37,323 bases of DNA from Halovenus sp. (GCA_028274925.1 JAQCNR010000457.1:1-37323), one strand, 5' to 3'; shown: positions 20,541 through 29,288, numbered from the stretch's first letter. Program-made: numbers and translations. Notes: a model not told the origin generated them from the letters alone.

Positions 20541-21668
20541 TCACGATGACCACCATGACCCGCGCGTGCGACTCCGCTCTCTCAATCGTCCGCCGCCAAG
20601 CAGCCAAATTCCAACGAGATAGAACGGGACGGCAACGAGTAGGTTGATGACGATAATCGGTGTCCACGGGTGGAGACGGTATAGCCGTTCGATGACCGGT
20701 GTCGGGAGCACACGCAGATACCGGTACTGCTGGACGAACGCGCGGTACTGACCCGTCTCTTCGGGCGCCGAGATAGTGACTTCTACGGTGGCAGCTGACC
20801 GACCCTCGACCGAGAGCTGTCGTGGCTGTGCGTCGATACGCTCGCCAGTCGGTTCGAGAAAGACGACTGTCGGGATAACTCCAGTATTCTGGACTGTGTA
20901 GTTGAGCGATTCTGTACTCCCTTGTTCGATGACAGTCGGCGAGTCGCTCTGAAACTCTGCGCTAATGATACCAAACTCCTGGGCTCCAGCAGGAACAATC
21001 ATCGATGCCGTCACACCGGCGATGACGACCAGCGTCAACACGCCCATCAGCTTATACGCACTTGTGCCGGTGTCACGGCTACGGTCCCGACTTCGCTGCT
21101 GATCTGACTCGAACCGTCCGGCGACAGCGTACAGCACGACTGACACTCCGAGGAGGAGGTATCCGACCCCCTGCAATCCGAGAAACGCACGCGATCCGAA
21201 TATCTGTGCGAGCCAAATCTGGAGTGACCTCACTGCCGACTGAATCCACAGTATTGCAGCGCCCAGAAACGGAATCGTCAGCACCGACCCACCGGGACGC
21301 CACGCGACGGCTTTGACCTCTGCCTCGGACACCGGCGGCTCTCCACCGTCTTGGTCGGTGAACGGATTGTTATCTCCCTGCGTGATGTACCCCTCGTCGG
21401 TCACGTCGACGACGCGGTGTGTCGTCAGCCCGCCGCCCTGGATTTCCTCGGACTCGAAGACGATGACGTCACCCTCATCCACATCGTCGGCGAGTTCCGG
21501 CGGCACCGCGACGAAGCCGTCCCCGACATCGATTGTTGGCTCCATACTCTCGGACGTGACGAAGCTCAACAGAATCGGCTGGCCGAGCACCTGGCCGACG
21601 AGCAGCGCGAGTATGACGACTACGATGGCAATCTGAAACGCGCTCCAGAGTGTGCGTCGGAGTTCCAT
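20541..21668 (-). CDS. Signal peptidase I (S26B/SipW-like) with a long C-terminal membrane/beta-sandwich extension
   Basis: VTSESMEPTIDVGDGFVAV (catalytic Ser), GGGLTTHRVVDVTDEGYITQGDNNPFTD (catalytic His box), followed by about 220 extra residues with several TMs and a CARDB-like segment. Confidence 0.88.
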   Translation of the reverse strand: MELRRTLWSAFQIAIVVVILALLVGQVLGQPILLSFVTSESMEPTIDVGDGFVAVPPELADDVDEGDVIVFESEEIQGGGLTTHRVVDVTDEGYITQGDNNPFTDQDGGEPPVSEAEVKAVAWRPGGSVLTIPFLGAAILWIQSAVRSLQIWLAQIFGSRAFLGLQGVGYLLLGVSVVLYAVAGRFESDQQRSRDRSRDTGTSAYKLMGVLTLVVIAGVTASMIVPAGAQEFGIISAEFQSDSPTVIEQGSTESLNYTVQNTGVIPTVVFLEPTGERIDAQPRQLSVEGRSAATVEVTISAPEETGQYRAFVQQYRYLRVLPTPVIERLYRLHPWTPIIVINLLVAVPFYLVGIWLLGGGRLRERSRTRGSWWSS

Positions 21669-21727
21669 TATTACACCCAACCGACCTTTGGTAACTACAG
21701 TTCGACAGCTATTGGCTCGACGATCGC

Positions 21728-22459
21728 CTAGCTCTCCTCACACGAATCCCCGTAGTGAGTTCCGTCGATTTCGACACAGGCAATAGCGTCTATATTACCC
21801 GTATTCTCTTTAACCTGGTTCTTGAGATTCTTATTAGGCTTGAACTCCCCGGTCTGGGTCTGTTCGTTCCCGTCAGTATCGACGTAGGTGACTGTCGCGT
21901 TCCGGCTCTGGCCTCCGGTTATTTTTGCGTCGCCATTTCCAGTGTATTCGACAAGCTCTCTTTGATTCGACGAATTTTGGCTCGACGAATTCCCCGCCGC
22001 ACACGTTACGGTGAACGACCGCTCTATGGTTTCGCTGTCGCCCTCCACTGTCGCACTGACAGTGTCTCCGGTGACCGTCACTGTGGCAGTGACCTCGGCT
22101 TCTGCCGCCGGCCTACAACTTGTTACGTCAGCCCTGACCCTTCCTGCCTCGCCGGAGGAGATTGTCGGATATTCCGGGGGACCAAACTGAATATCGTTGT
22201 CATCGGTTACGATGCCGACGTCAGTCACCTCAACTTCCTGCGCGAATCTATTCGATATGTCGACGATTTCGATAGTCTCGCCCGACTCGATTTCACTTTT
22301 GTCTGTAGTATTGTACCCGATGAACGCACTTTCATCGTCCGCAACATCGACAGAGATGGCCCGGTCGGCCGTCGTCGAGCTGAACCCGAGGCTGCCGGAA
22401 ACAAGCAGGAGTCCAGCCGCAACCGCCAGCCCAATGCTCAGGAGTCGTACAGTGTTCAT
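21728..22459 (-). CDS. Secreted DUF1102/TasA-like protein (Sec signal peptide)
   Basis: MNTVRLLSIGLAVAAGLLLVSGSLGFSSTTADRAISVDVADDESAFIGYN; the DRxISVxVxxDxxA segment matches the protein at 23921-24604. Confidence 0.65.
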   Translation of the reverse strand: MNTVRLLSIGLAVAAGLLLVSGSLGFSSTTADRAISVDVADDESAFIGYNTTDKSEIESGETIEIVDISNRFAQEVEVTDVGIVTDDNDIQFGPPEYPTISSGEAGRVRADVTSCRPAAEAEVTATVTVTGDTVSATVEGDSETIERSFTVTCAAGNSSSQNSSNQRELVEYTGNGDAKITGGQSRNATVTYVDTDGNEQTQTGEFKPNKNLKNQVKENTGNIDAIACVEIDGTHYGDSCEES

Positions 22460-23070
22460 ATTGTCAGACCAGCGTTCGTTCGGTTCCCGTCTCGACTCTG
22501 CGTGACTTTACCGTTGCCGCCACTCGATAATTCTGTACTGTGTTACATATAAATGCGGACGATATTTTACGCTCGGATACAACAATTCTGTGATACAAAA
22601 ACCTATGACAGTGTTTTCCGAAAACGCAACTCCAATGTAGCCGATACTCAGCCTGTCAATCGTTGGTATTGGTGGAAATTATACTTGTAACGAACTATTT
22701 GATTTATTACCGTTTAGCCGCAGGGAACAGCCGACTTGTCTACTTCAGGCAGGGACAGATGGGGTTACGGGCTATTTTTTGTCAAACACGAGATAACACT
22801 GCGCTGATTCAGACCAAGCCTGTTGGTCCCTTCTCGGCCAGGAGTCGATTTAGTGATGGCCTGACATCAGGAGCGCTCGCTCATGAGCTCACTCTCACGG
22901 TGCCTGTCAGTTCTCAGATTGGGGCTGTTGGGTCTCAGGGAACCTGCGAGACTCAGCCGGATTCGTTCAGGTGGCTTGATACAATTGGGATATGGCATGT
23001 AACAAAGAATGAGTTCGTCGGTGCTTGCATGGCCTGGCACGCGGCGAACAAAACAACGGTGACGATAACA

Positions 23071-23787
23071 ATGGAACGACGCAAATTCTTGATCGGCGCA
23101 GGATCGCTCGCTGCTGGCGGGGCAGCTGCACTAGGTAGTGGCGCGTTCACGAGTGTCGAAGCACAGCGAGAGATTGAATTAGCTATCCAGCCGGATGGCG
23201 AAGGTGCATACCTTGACTTTGGGAATACTAGCCAATATGCAAATAAGAGCGGAGGTACGCTCAGTCTCACCTTTGATGAACAAGCTAATACTTCAGGAGG
23301 TAAGGGAATAAGTTCCCAAGCGAACAGTACATTTGAGGGCGTGTTTAGTGTCTATAACAACGGTACGCAGGAGGTCAGCATTAATATTCCAACTGGTTCG
23401 GACCCAGAGAATTCTCCAGGGGTAGCCTCAACTCAGTTCTTAGTTGCGGAGGGCGACTCATTGAGCGACGACCCTTACGGATATAAATATGGAACAGGGC
23501 CAGTTGAAGTAGATTCAGTTGATATTTCATGGCCAGGTGAGACTATCCCAGAAAACAAACCTAGCAACCCAGTTCCGGAGACAGGAACTGAGGGTAATGT
23601 CAGTGGAACGCGTGTTAGGACAGAGTATCAAGGCCTTCGCTATCCTGGCGGACAGGCTGTGGTTGGAGTTGGCCAATCCGTGAGCGTTGACGTGAGATTT
23701 ACCGTTTCAAATCCGCGTGAGCAAGAGAATGACTTCGGAACAGAGCCATTCATCATTGAAGCTGAAGCAACTAATCAGAGTCAATAA
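23071..23787 (+). CDS. Tat-targeted DUF1102-type secreted protein
   Basis: MERRKFLIGAGSLAAGGAAALGSGAFTSVEAQREIELAIQPDGEGAYL; start 23071 within the longer ORF. Confidence 0.75.
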   Translation: MERRKFLIGAGSLAAGGAAALGSGAFTSVEAQREIELAIQPDGEGAYLDFGNTSQYANKSGGTLSLTFDEQANTSGGKGISSQANSTFEGVFSVYNNGTQEVSINIPTGSDPENSPGVASTQFLVAEGDSLSDDPYGYKYGTGPVEVDSVDISWPGETIPENKPSNPVPETGTEGNVSGTRVRTEYQGLRYPGGQAVVGVGQSVSVDVRFTVSNPREQENDFGTEPFIIEAEATNQSQ

Positions 23788-23920
23788 CGTCACTTGAAGC
23801 ACTGACTGTTAGAATAGCTAAACGTGCCTTTAGCCAGCACCGAGCAGTGTTCGAATCGATAGAACCCACGCCAGCGTATGTTGGTTTGATTCCGTCGGTG
23901 GGTCTCCGGAGGAACGAACG

Positions 23921-24604
23921 ATGAAACGACGCAAATTCCTAATCGGCGCGGGGGCGCTCGCCGCGGGAGGAGCAGCCGCGTTGGGGAGTGGCGCGTTCAC
24001 CTCGGTTGAGGCTGACCGCGACATTTCGGTCGAAGTCACGGGTGACAACAACGCCCTTGTTAGACTCACGCCGGTTGTCCACCGAATCGAGAATGTCCCC
24101 AACGAAGACCGACCGGTCTACTTCGACGGCGGAATCGAAGACGGCACACTTGGAATCGATACGTCACGGTCACTGGCGAGTGGTGTCAACGCCAATGCGG
24201 TTACGTGGCTCGGGACGCCCAATTTCGACGAGCAATCGGGATGGGTTGGGATTAACGAGGATAATATCGACTGGGCCGGGGATCATACGTACACTCCTCG
24301 CGCCGCGTTTGGGATTGAGAACCGAGGAACGCAGGAGTACGACTTAACGTTTGAGTACCAGTACGCCAATGACCCCGGCGACTCGGAGATTACCTTCGAG
24401 TTTTATGACGGAGCAGCACCGGCATTAGGTAACTCATTTCCGCGCAAGATTGGGACGCTCACAGGAAATAATTCGGTGAGTGTCAAGGCCGGAAGCAGCG
24501 GTAACTCGTTCAGAGTTGACAAACGAATCTTCAGCTCGGTCAGAATAGATACTGGAGCGGTGGGCGACGACCTTTCGGGAGCACTCACAATCAGAGCAGA
24601 ATAA
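23921..24604 (+). CDS. Tat-targeted DUF1102-type secreted protein (paralogue of preceding gene)
   Basis: MKRRKFLIGAGALAAGGAAALGSGAFTSVEADRDISVEVTGDNNALVRL; signal region nearly identical to the preceding gene. Confidence 0.8.
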   Translation: MKRRKFLIGAGALAAGGAAALGSGAFTSVEADRDISVEVTGDNNALVRLTPVVHRIENVPNEDRPVYFDGGIEDGTLGIDTSRSLASGVNANAVTWLGTPNFDEQSGWVGINEDNIDWAGDHTYTPRAAFGIENRGTQEYDLTFEYQYANDPGDSEITFEFYDGAAPALGNSFPRKIGTLTGNNSVSVKAGSSGNSFRVDKRIFSSVRIDTGAVGDDLSGALTIRAE

Positions 24605-25053
24605 TCGTAACTCCATAGCTGCCAGACATTCACAAAATCTGTGAATGTAATCCACACCGCTGCAGTTGAACTCGGGGTCAGCGATCATGCGGAAGTTGTG
24701 CTCGTGATTGATGCACTTGGGATTTAGTCTGTCTCGTTGTTCTCGTAAATATTTAAATAGTGACAATCAAAGATAATGTAACTCTGTAGGCAAATTAACA
24801 CCAGTCCATTCCTGATAGTTAGACTGCATCACTCTGGACGGTCTATAATTCTCGGCCAGAAGTCCCAATGGAAGATTGCATACCCGATTACTATTTATTC
24901 ATAAGTACTAGCAGATAACATTAATATAGCTACTATTTGTCCAAGGCGCAACTACATATAAAAGTATTTTACTCTATTTTCATTGCTGATTTTGATACCA
25001 GTCTAGTAATTTATACTCCATACGACCCACGTCAGACATATATCAATCTGAAT

Positions 25054-25638
25054 ATGAGTGCCAGCCAACAGCCAGTCGGTCGACAGCAGGATGGCGACAC
25101 AGACGAAATCTCCCACGACGAGTGTTTCGAGCTGTTGAGCAACCACCGTCGCCGTTTTACCCTGCACCATCTCCGGCAGGCTGAGAACGGCACGGACCTT
25201 GGCGAACTAGCCGAACAGGTCGCTGCATGGGAAAACGAGGTTCCACTCGAAGAGATATCCTACGACCAGCGAAAGCGCGTCTACACGTCTCTCCAGCAGG
25301 TCCACCTTCCTCGGATGGACGATATGGGTGTGGTGGAATTCGACGACAGGGAGGGAACGGTGACGATGGGGCCCGCTGCCGAGGAACTGGACATCTATAT
25401 GGAAGTCGTCAGCGGAAAGGATGTCCCGTGGGGCTATTTTTATCCTGGGCTTGCGGCTGTGAACTTTGCTGTCGTGGGCCTCGCCGCGGGCGGCGTGCCC
25501 GGATTCGACGCCTTTTCTGGACTCGGCGTTGCCGTCTTCGTCGCGACGACGTTTCTCGTTGCCTCGCTCGCACACCTGTACGTTGCTCGCACGGAGATGC
25601 GTCTTGGCTCTGATGGCGACCCACCGGAGGTAGGCTAG
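25054..25638 (+). CDS. wHTH regulator with two C-terminal TM helices (DUF7344-like)
   Basis: DECFELLSNHRRRFTLHHLRQAENGTDLGELAEQVAAWENEVPLEEISYDQRKRVYTSLQQVHLPRMDDMGVVEFD then two TMs; start 25054 chosen. Confidence 0.8.
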   Translation: MSASQQPVGRQQDGDTDEISHDECFELLSNHRRRFTLHHLRQAENGTDLGELAEQVAAWENEVPLEEISYDQRKRVYTSLQQVHLPRMDDMGVVEFDDREGTVTMGPAAEELDIYMEVVSGKDVPWGYFYPGLAAVNFAVVGLAAGGVPGFDAFSGLGVAVFVATTFLVASLAHLYVARTEMRLGSDGDPPEVG

Positions 25639-25641
25639 TAA

Positions 25642-26520
25642 CTACCCGGTTAGCTCGACGTAGACGAAGACGACGATGAACGAGAGCGAGAACCCCAATA
25701 GATGGACGTAGACGTCCAGCACCCCGGTGTCGAGGGTGACAATCTCACGGAATCCGATGAAGGGATAGGAGACGATGAGGCCGAGGCCAGCCCCCGCGAG
25801 TTCGGCGTACCCGAACCGGTCGAAACGCTCTCTGAGCGCTGCGTTCTGCAGGTGCGAGCCTCGACGGACCCAGAGGGTTACGTAGCCGATGCCAAGGCTG
25901 ATCGAGGCGGCCCCAATCTGGAGGCGCCACGCCCGGCCTGGCAATGTAATGAGTGCAATCACGCCAGATATCACGAACAGTACTGCCGGTGCGTATCGGT
26001 TGTTCTCTGTCTCGAGAAATTGGTGTCCGATATAAGTGACCCACGCGACACAGAGCAATCCAAACAGTCCTGCGTTGAGCCCAGAAAAGCCCAGTATTTC
26101 GCGCTGGCGCGGAAAGAGCAGTTGCATCCCCGAGAGCGCGAACGGAAAGACCGCAAGCAGCGTCACGAACATTCCTCGAAACAACTGTCGCCGGTCGCTG
26201 AGTATACAGAGCAGATAGGTAACCGGAGCGACAGCGAGATAGACGGCGAGATTTCCAAGCAGGTGGAGTTGCTGTCGGTGGACGAAATGCGAGAGATACG
26301 CCGTCCGAACGGTGGGGTTTCCACGCTCGAATACGAACTGCTCACAGGTTGGAGCTGGAAGCAAAAATACGACGACGAGTACCAGCGCCACAGGCATAAT
26401 TGCCGCTAAATCAACTGGGGATGTCGCTCGCACAACTGCTCGCCGAAAGCCCTTCCCGTTGATCTTTGTCATCGTTGTCTGGTCTGACTCCCCGACTTTG
26501 CTGTCGCCCTGCGTTGTCAT
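25642..26520 (-). CDS. Rhomboid-family intramembrane serine protease (candidate rhombosortase-like)
   Basis: SHFVHRQQLHLLGNL (HxxxN, TM2-like), LGFSGLNAGLFG (GxSG, Ser at 26083-26085), DVYVHLLGFSLSF (C-terminal TM His). Multiple TMs. Confidence 0.82.
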   Translation of the reverse strand: MTTQGDSKVGESDQTTMTKINGKGFRRAVVRATSPVDLAAIMPVALVLVVVFLLPAPTCEQFVFERGNPTVRTAYLSHFVHRQQLHLLGNLAVYLAVAPVTYLLCILSDRRQLFRGMFVTLLAVFPFALSGMQLLFPRQREILGFSGLNAGLFGLLCVAWVTYIGHQFLETENNRYAPAVLFVISGVIALITLPGRAWRLQIGAASISLGIGYVTLWVRRGSHLQNAALRERFDRFGYAELAGAGLGLIVSYPFIGFREIVTLDTGVLDVYVHLLGFSLSFIVVFVYVELTG

Positions 26521-27491
26521 AGTGCGCGTCGTACTGCAGATGCTGTTCCAACGCCGAGTACCAGCCCGACGACCAGTACGAGCAGCCAGTTCAGCCCCCC
26601 GATTGCGGCCTGGCCGGACTGGAACGATTCCCCGAGTTCGGTGACTGAACCGGCGGCCTCTGCGCCAGCGCCGGGTTCTGAGTCTTCACCAACGCCCGTC
26701 CCGTCCTCAGCATCGGACTCGGGCGACGGCTCTGGTACGTCGGCCGGACCCGCAACGTCTGGTGGCGTTCCGTCTCCGCCGCCGTCACCTGTTCCGTCTC
26801 CGTCGTCGTCACCCGCTTGGTCTCCACCATCGTCACCCGTCTGATCTCCGCCGCCGTCACCTGTTCCGTCTCCACCATTGTCACCTGCTTGATCTCCACC
26901 GCCGTCACCCGCTTGATCTCCGCCGGAGTCCTCGGGTGACCCAGGTGCGCTATCACCACCGGACGGTCCGGATGTGTCGACTGGCACCTGCTCGAAGTCG
27001 CTCCCTCCACTATCGCTGGTGACGACAATGAAAAACCGGTCAAACTGCTCAATCTCCTCGGCGGCCCCTCTCGTATCGATGAGGACACCGACGCGAACCT
27101 CTTCACCCCCTTCGAGCGTCACCCCGGTCTCCTTACTCTCGATTGTCTGGCCTGGGTCCGCTCCGTGGTAGAACTCGACACCCGACACAGGTGTCTCGAA
27201 CCAAACGGTTGCAGTTGGCGAGCCGGTGTACTGAACGCGAAACACGCGGTCGAACCTTGTCACTGCCTCCCTGTTGACCCCGATTTTTGTGCCGTCCTCT
27301 GTGGTCTGAGTAAAATCGAGGCGCATGCTGCCGCCAGTCTGGACGGCATAGTCGCTGTTCGAACTCGTGGTTGGGGAGAGTTCGAGGTCAGCAGTGCTCA
27401 CTGGCTCTTGGCCTGCCTGACTGCCGGCTGTCGGGAACAACAGCAGACAGACGCCAACGAGGGCTACCGCCGTGAGTGCTGCTCGCCTCAT
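26517..27491 (-). CDS. Secreted protein with Gly/Asp-rich stalk and GlyGly + TM + Arg-Arg C-terminal anchor
   Basis: N-terminal signal peptide, beta-rich domain, 8-aa tandem repeats, C-terminus AAIGGLNWLLVLVVGLVLGVGTASAVRRAL*. Stop overlaps the rhomboid start (ATGA). Confidence 0.8.
   Translation of the reverse strand: MRRAALTAVALVGVCLLLFPTAGSQAGQEPVSTADLELSPTTSSNSDYAVQTGGSMRLDFTQTTEDGTKIGVNREAVTRFDRVFRVQYTGSPTATVWFETPVSGVEFYHGADPGQTIESKETGVTLEGGEEVRVGVLIDTRGAAEEIEQFDRFFIVVTSDSGGSDFEQVPVDTSGPSGGDSAPGSPEDSGGDQAGDGGGDQAGDNGGDGTGDGGGDQTGDDGGDQAGDDDGDGTGDGGGDGTPPDVAGPADVPEPSPESDAEDGTGVGEDSEPGAGAEAAGSVTELGESFQSGQAAIGGLNWLLVLVVGLVLGVGTASAVRRAL
26766..26924 (-). repeat. Tandem repeat encoding degenerate 8-aa units (GGDQAGDx)
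   Basis: GGDQAGDG GGDQAGDN GGDGTGDG GGDQTGDD GGDQAGDD DGDGTGDG GGDGT: about 6.5 units of 24 bp. Confidence 0.85.
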
Positions 27492-27562
27492 ATCCTGTGT
27501 ATACGTAATAAAAGCTACACAAAAATCATAGTATTACGCTGCCTGAGACGAATCTGGGACAG

Positions 27563-28150
27563 TCAGAACCGCTTGGCACCGTCTGGTAACAGCGCGTCGA
27601 TGTTCTCGACAGTCGCCTCGAGATACGGATCGTCATCGCGTTCGGTTAGTTCAACTGAGTCCCGAAGTTGGCCGAACTCCTCTCGCAACTCGGTATAGCG
27701 CTCGCTCTGTTGAAGCTGCTCGTAATTTAGTTTGGCTTCGAGCGTCGCTAGCTTCGAGCCGAGTTCGACAATCTGTTGAATCTGTTCGTCCAATCGGTCT
27801 CGTTTGAGCATTCGCTCGACAGCATCGTTCAATTGCGCCCCAGAGACCGGTTTGACAAGATACTCGTCGAAATCGAGAGTTACCATATCCATGTCTGGGT
27901 CCACGGCCGTGACCATAACGACCCAGCAGCCGAGTTCACGCTCTCGGACACGTTCTAGCACCTCGTCGCCGTTCATCTCTGGCATCCGGCGGTCGAGCAA
28001 CATGACATCGACAGCCGTATCGAGTTTCTCGAGCGCCTCTTGCCCCGAATTTGCGGTTTGAGTCGTGTACGTATCATCCAACTGTTCCCGATACGTTCCG
28101 ACGACATCTGGCTTGTCGTCGACGATCAGAACCTCCGGATCCCCTGTCAT
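27563..28150 (-). CDS. Response regulator with HalX C-terminal domain
   Basis: EVLIVDDKPDVVGTY...VDVMLLDRRMPEMNGDEVL...YLVKPVSGAQL receiver domain plus HalX-like coiled C-terminus. Start 28150. Confidence 0.88.
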   Translation of the reverse strand: MTGDPEVLIVDDKPDVVGTYREQLDDTYTTQTANSGQEALEKLDTAVDVMLLDRRMPEMNGDEVLERVRERELGCWVVMVTAVDPDMDMVTLDFDEYLVKPVSGAQLNDAVERMLKRDRLDEQIQQIVELGSKLATLEAKLNYEQLQQSERYTELREEFGQLRDSVELTERDDDPYLEATVENIDALLPDGAKRF

Positions 28151-28490
28151 CGGTCGAGATATATATCTCCTGATAATTAACCGTTCTGATAAACCGACGG
28201 CTATAGTCGTCAGCACAAGGGAAAAGCAGGGGGTTGCCCCCCAGCGTGTGACACTACGGAGCCAGATGGCTCCAATATTTCATATGAGGGCCAGAAGAAT
28301 AAGACTGCTGGCTGGCTCTCAATTCTGATTTTGGCCGTTCTAGGCGATAGTTGGTCCGGTTTGAGCGGTTGCTATCCGCTAGGTCGTTCGTGGTGGTCTG
28401 AAGAGAGACCGATATGGAAAACTACCGTCGTCGGCTTGTACAGCAGTTTGCCCCGCAGTTATATACTCACAGAGAGTAAGTGAGCTATCC

Positions 28491-29288
28491 ATGGCAATTC
28501 GTGATCTTCTCAGGGGTGAGGTACCCGAGGAAGAACTCGAAGGACTCGCGGCCGAGGCCGCTGCCCGTCACGACGAGTCCTTCGACGATGTCCGCTTGCT
28601 CGACGCGGACAACTGGCTGTCGACGCCAGCCGTGGTCAACGAGCAGTTTTTCATCAAGATCATCAGCGGGCAGAATACGCTCGTCCACGGGCTGTTGACT
28701 ACTGGTCGAAATATCGGTGTCTTCGCGAGCGGATCGGAGGGGTTTTTCCAGCGATTCGAGACACCGTACGCGATGGCCGAACACGAACTCGAATCGACGA
28801 AAAAAATGCAGGAGCTGGGCGTCAATTCTCCCGAACCGCTGGAAGCCTTCGAGTACGACGGCTACGGTGTCGTTGTGCTTGAGTATCTCTCCGATTTCAA
28901 GACGCTCGATGACCTCGACACCGAGGCTGTCGAGGCCGCCGTCCCGGACCTGTTTGCCGCCCTCGCAGAGATGCACGCTGCCGACCTTGTGCACGGGGAC
29001 CTGCGGGCAGAGAACGTCCTGATCGCCGACGGCGAACTGTATTTCATCGACGCGACGAAGGTGAACGAGAACGGTATTGCCGACGCACGGTCGTACGACA
29101 TTGCCTGTGCGCTGGCCGCGCTCGAACCGATAATTGGGGCTGGCCCGACTGTCGCCGCCGCCAGCGACTACTACGACGACGACGTGCTGACTGCGGCTGA
29201 GGGCTTTCTGGACTTTGTCAACATCCGTCCGGACCACGACTTCGACACGCTGGCGATCAAGGGCGAACTCGACAAACAGCTGAGCTGA
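28491..29288 (+). CDS. Atypical RIO/ABC1-like protein kinase
   Basis: FFIKIISGQ, MAEHELESTKKMQELGVNSPEPLEAFEYDGYGVVVLEYL, LVHGDLRAENVLIADGELYFIDATKV. Confidence 0.75.
   Translation: MAIRDLLRGEVPEEELEGLAAEAAARHDESFDDVRLLDADNWLSTPAVVNEQFFIKIISGQNTLVHGLLTTGRNIGVFASGSEGFFQRFETPYAMAEHELESTKKMQELGVNSPEPLEAFEYDGYGVVVLEYLSDFKTLDDLDTEAVEAAVPDLFAALAEMHAADLVHGDLRAENVLIADGELYFIDATKVNENGIADARSYDIACALAALEPIIGAGPTVAAASDYYDDDVLTAAEGFLDFVNIRPDHDFDTLAIKGELDKQLS

Noticed and set aside
22663-23070. N-terminal extension of the 374-aa ORF
   Set aside because: The twin-arginine signal starts at 23071 (MERRKFLIG); upstream translation has no recognisable domain.
28229-28242. ggggg-ttg-cccccc hairpin upstream of the HalX response regulator
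   Set aside because: Short, with no T-tract or second copy; cannot be distinguished from chance.
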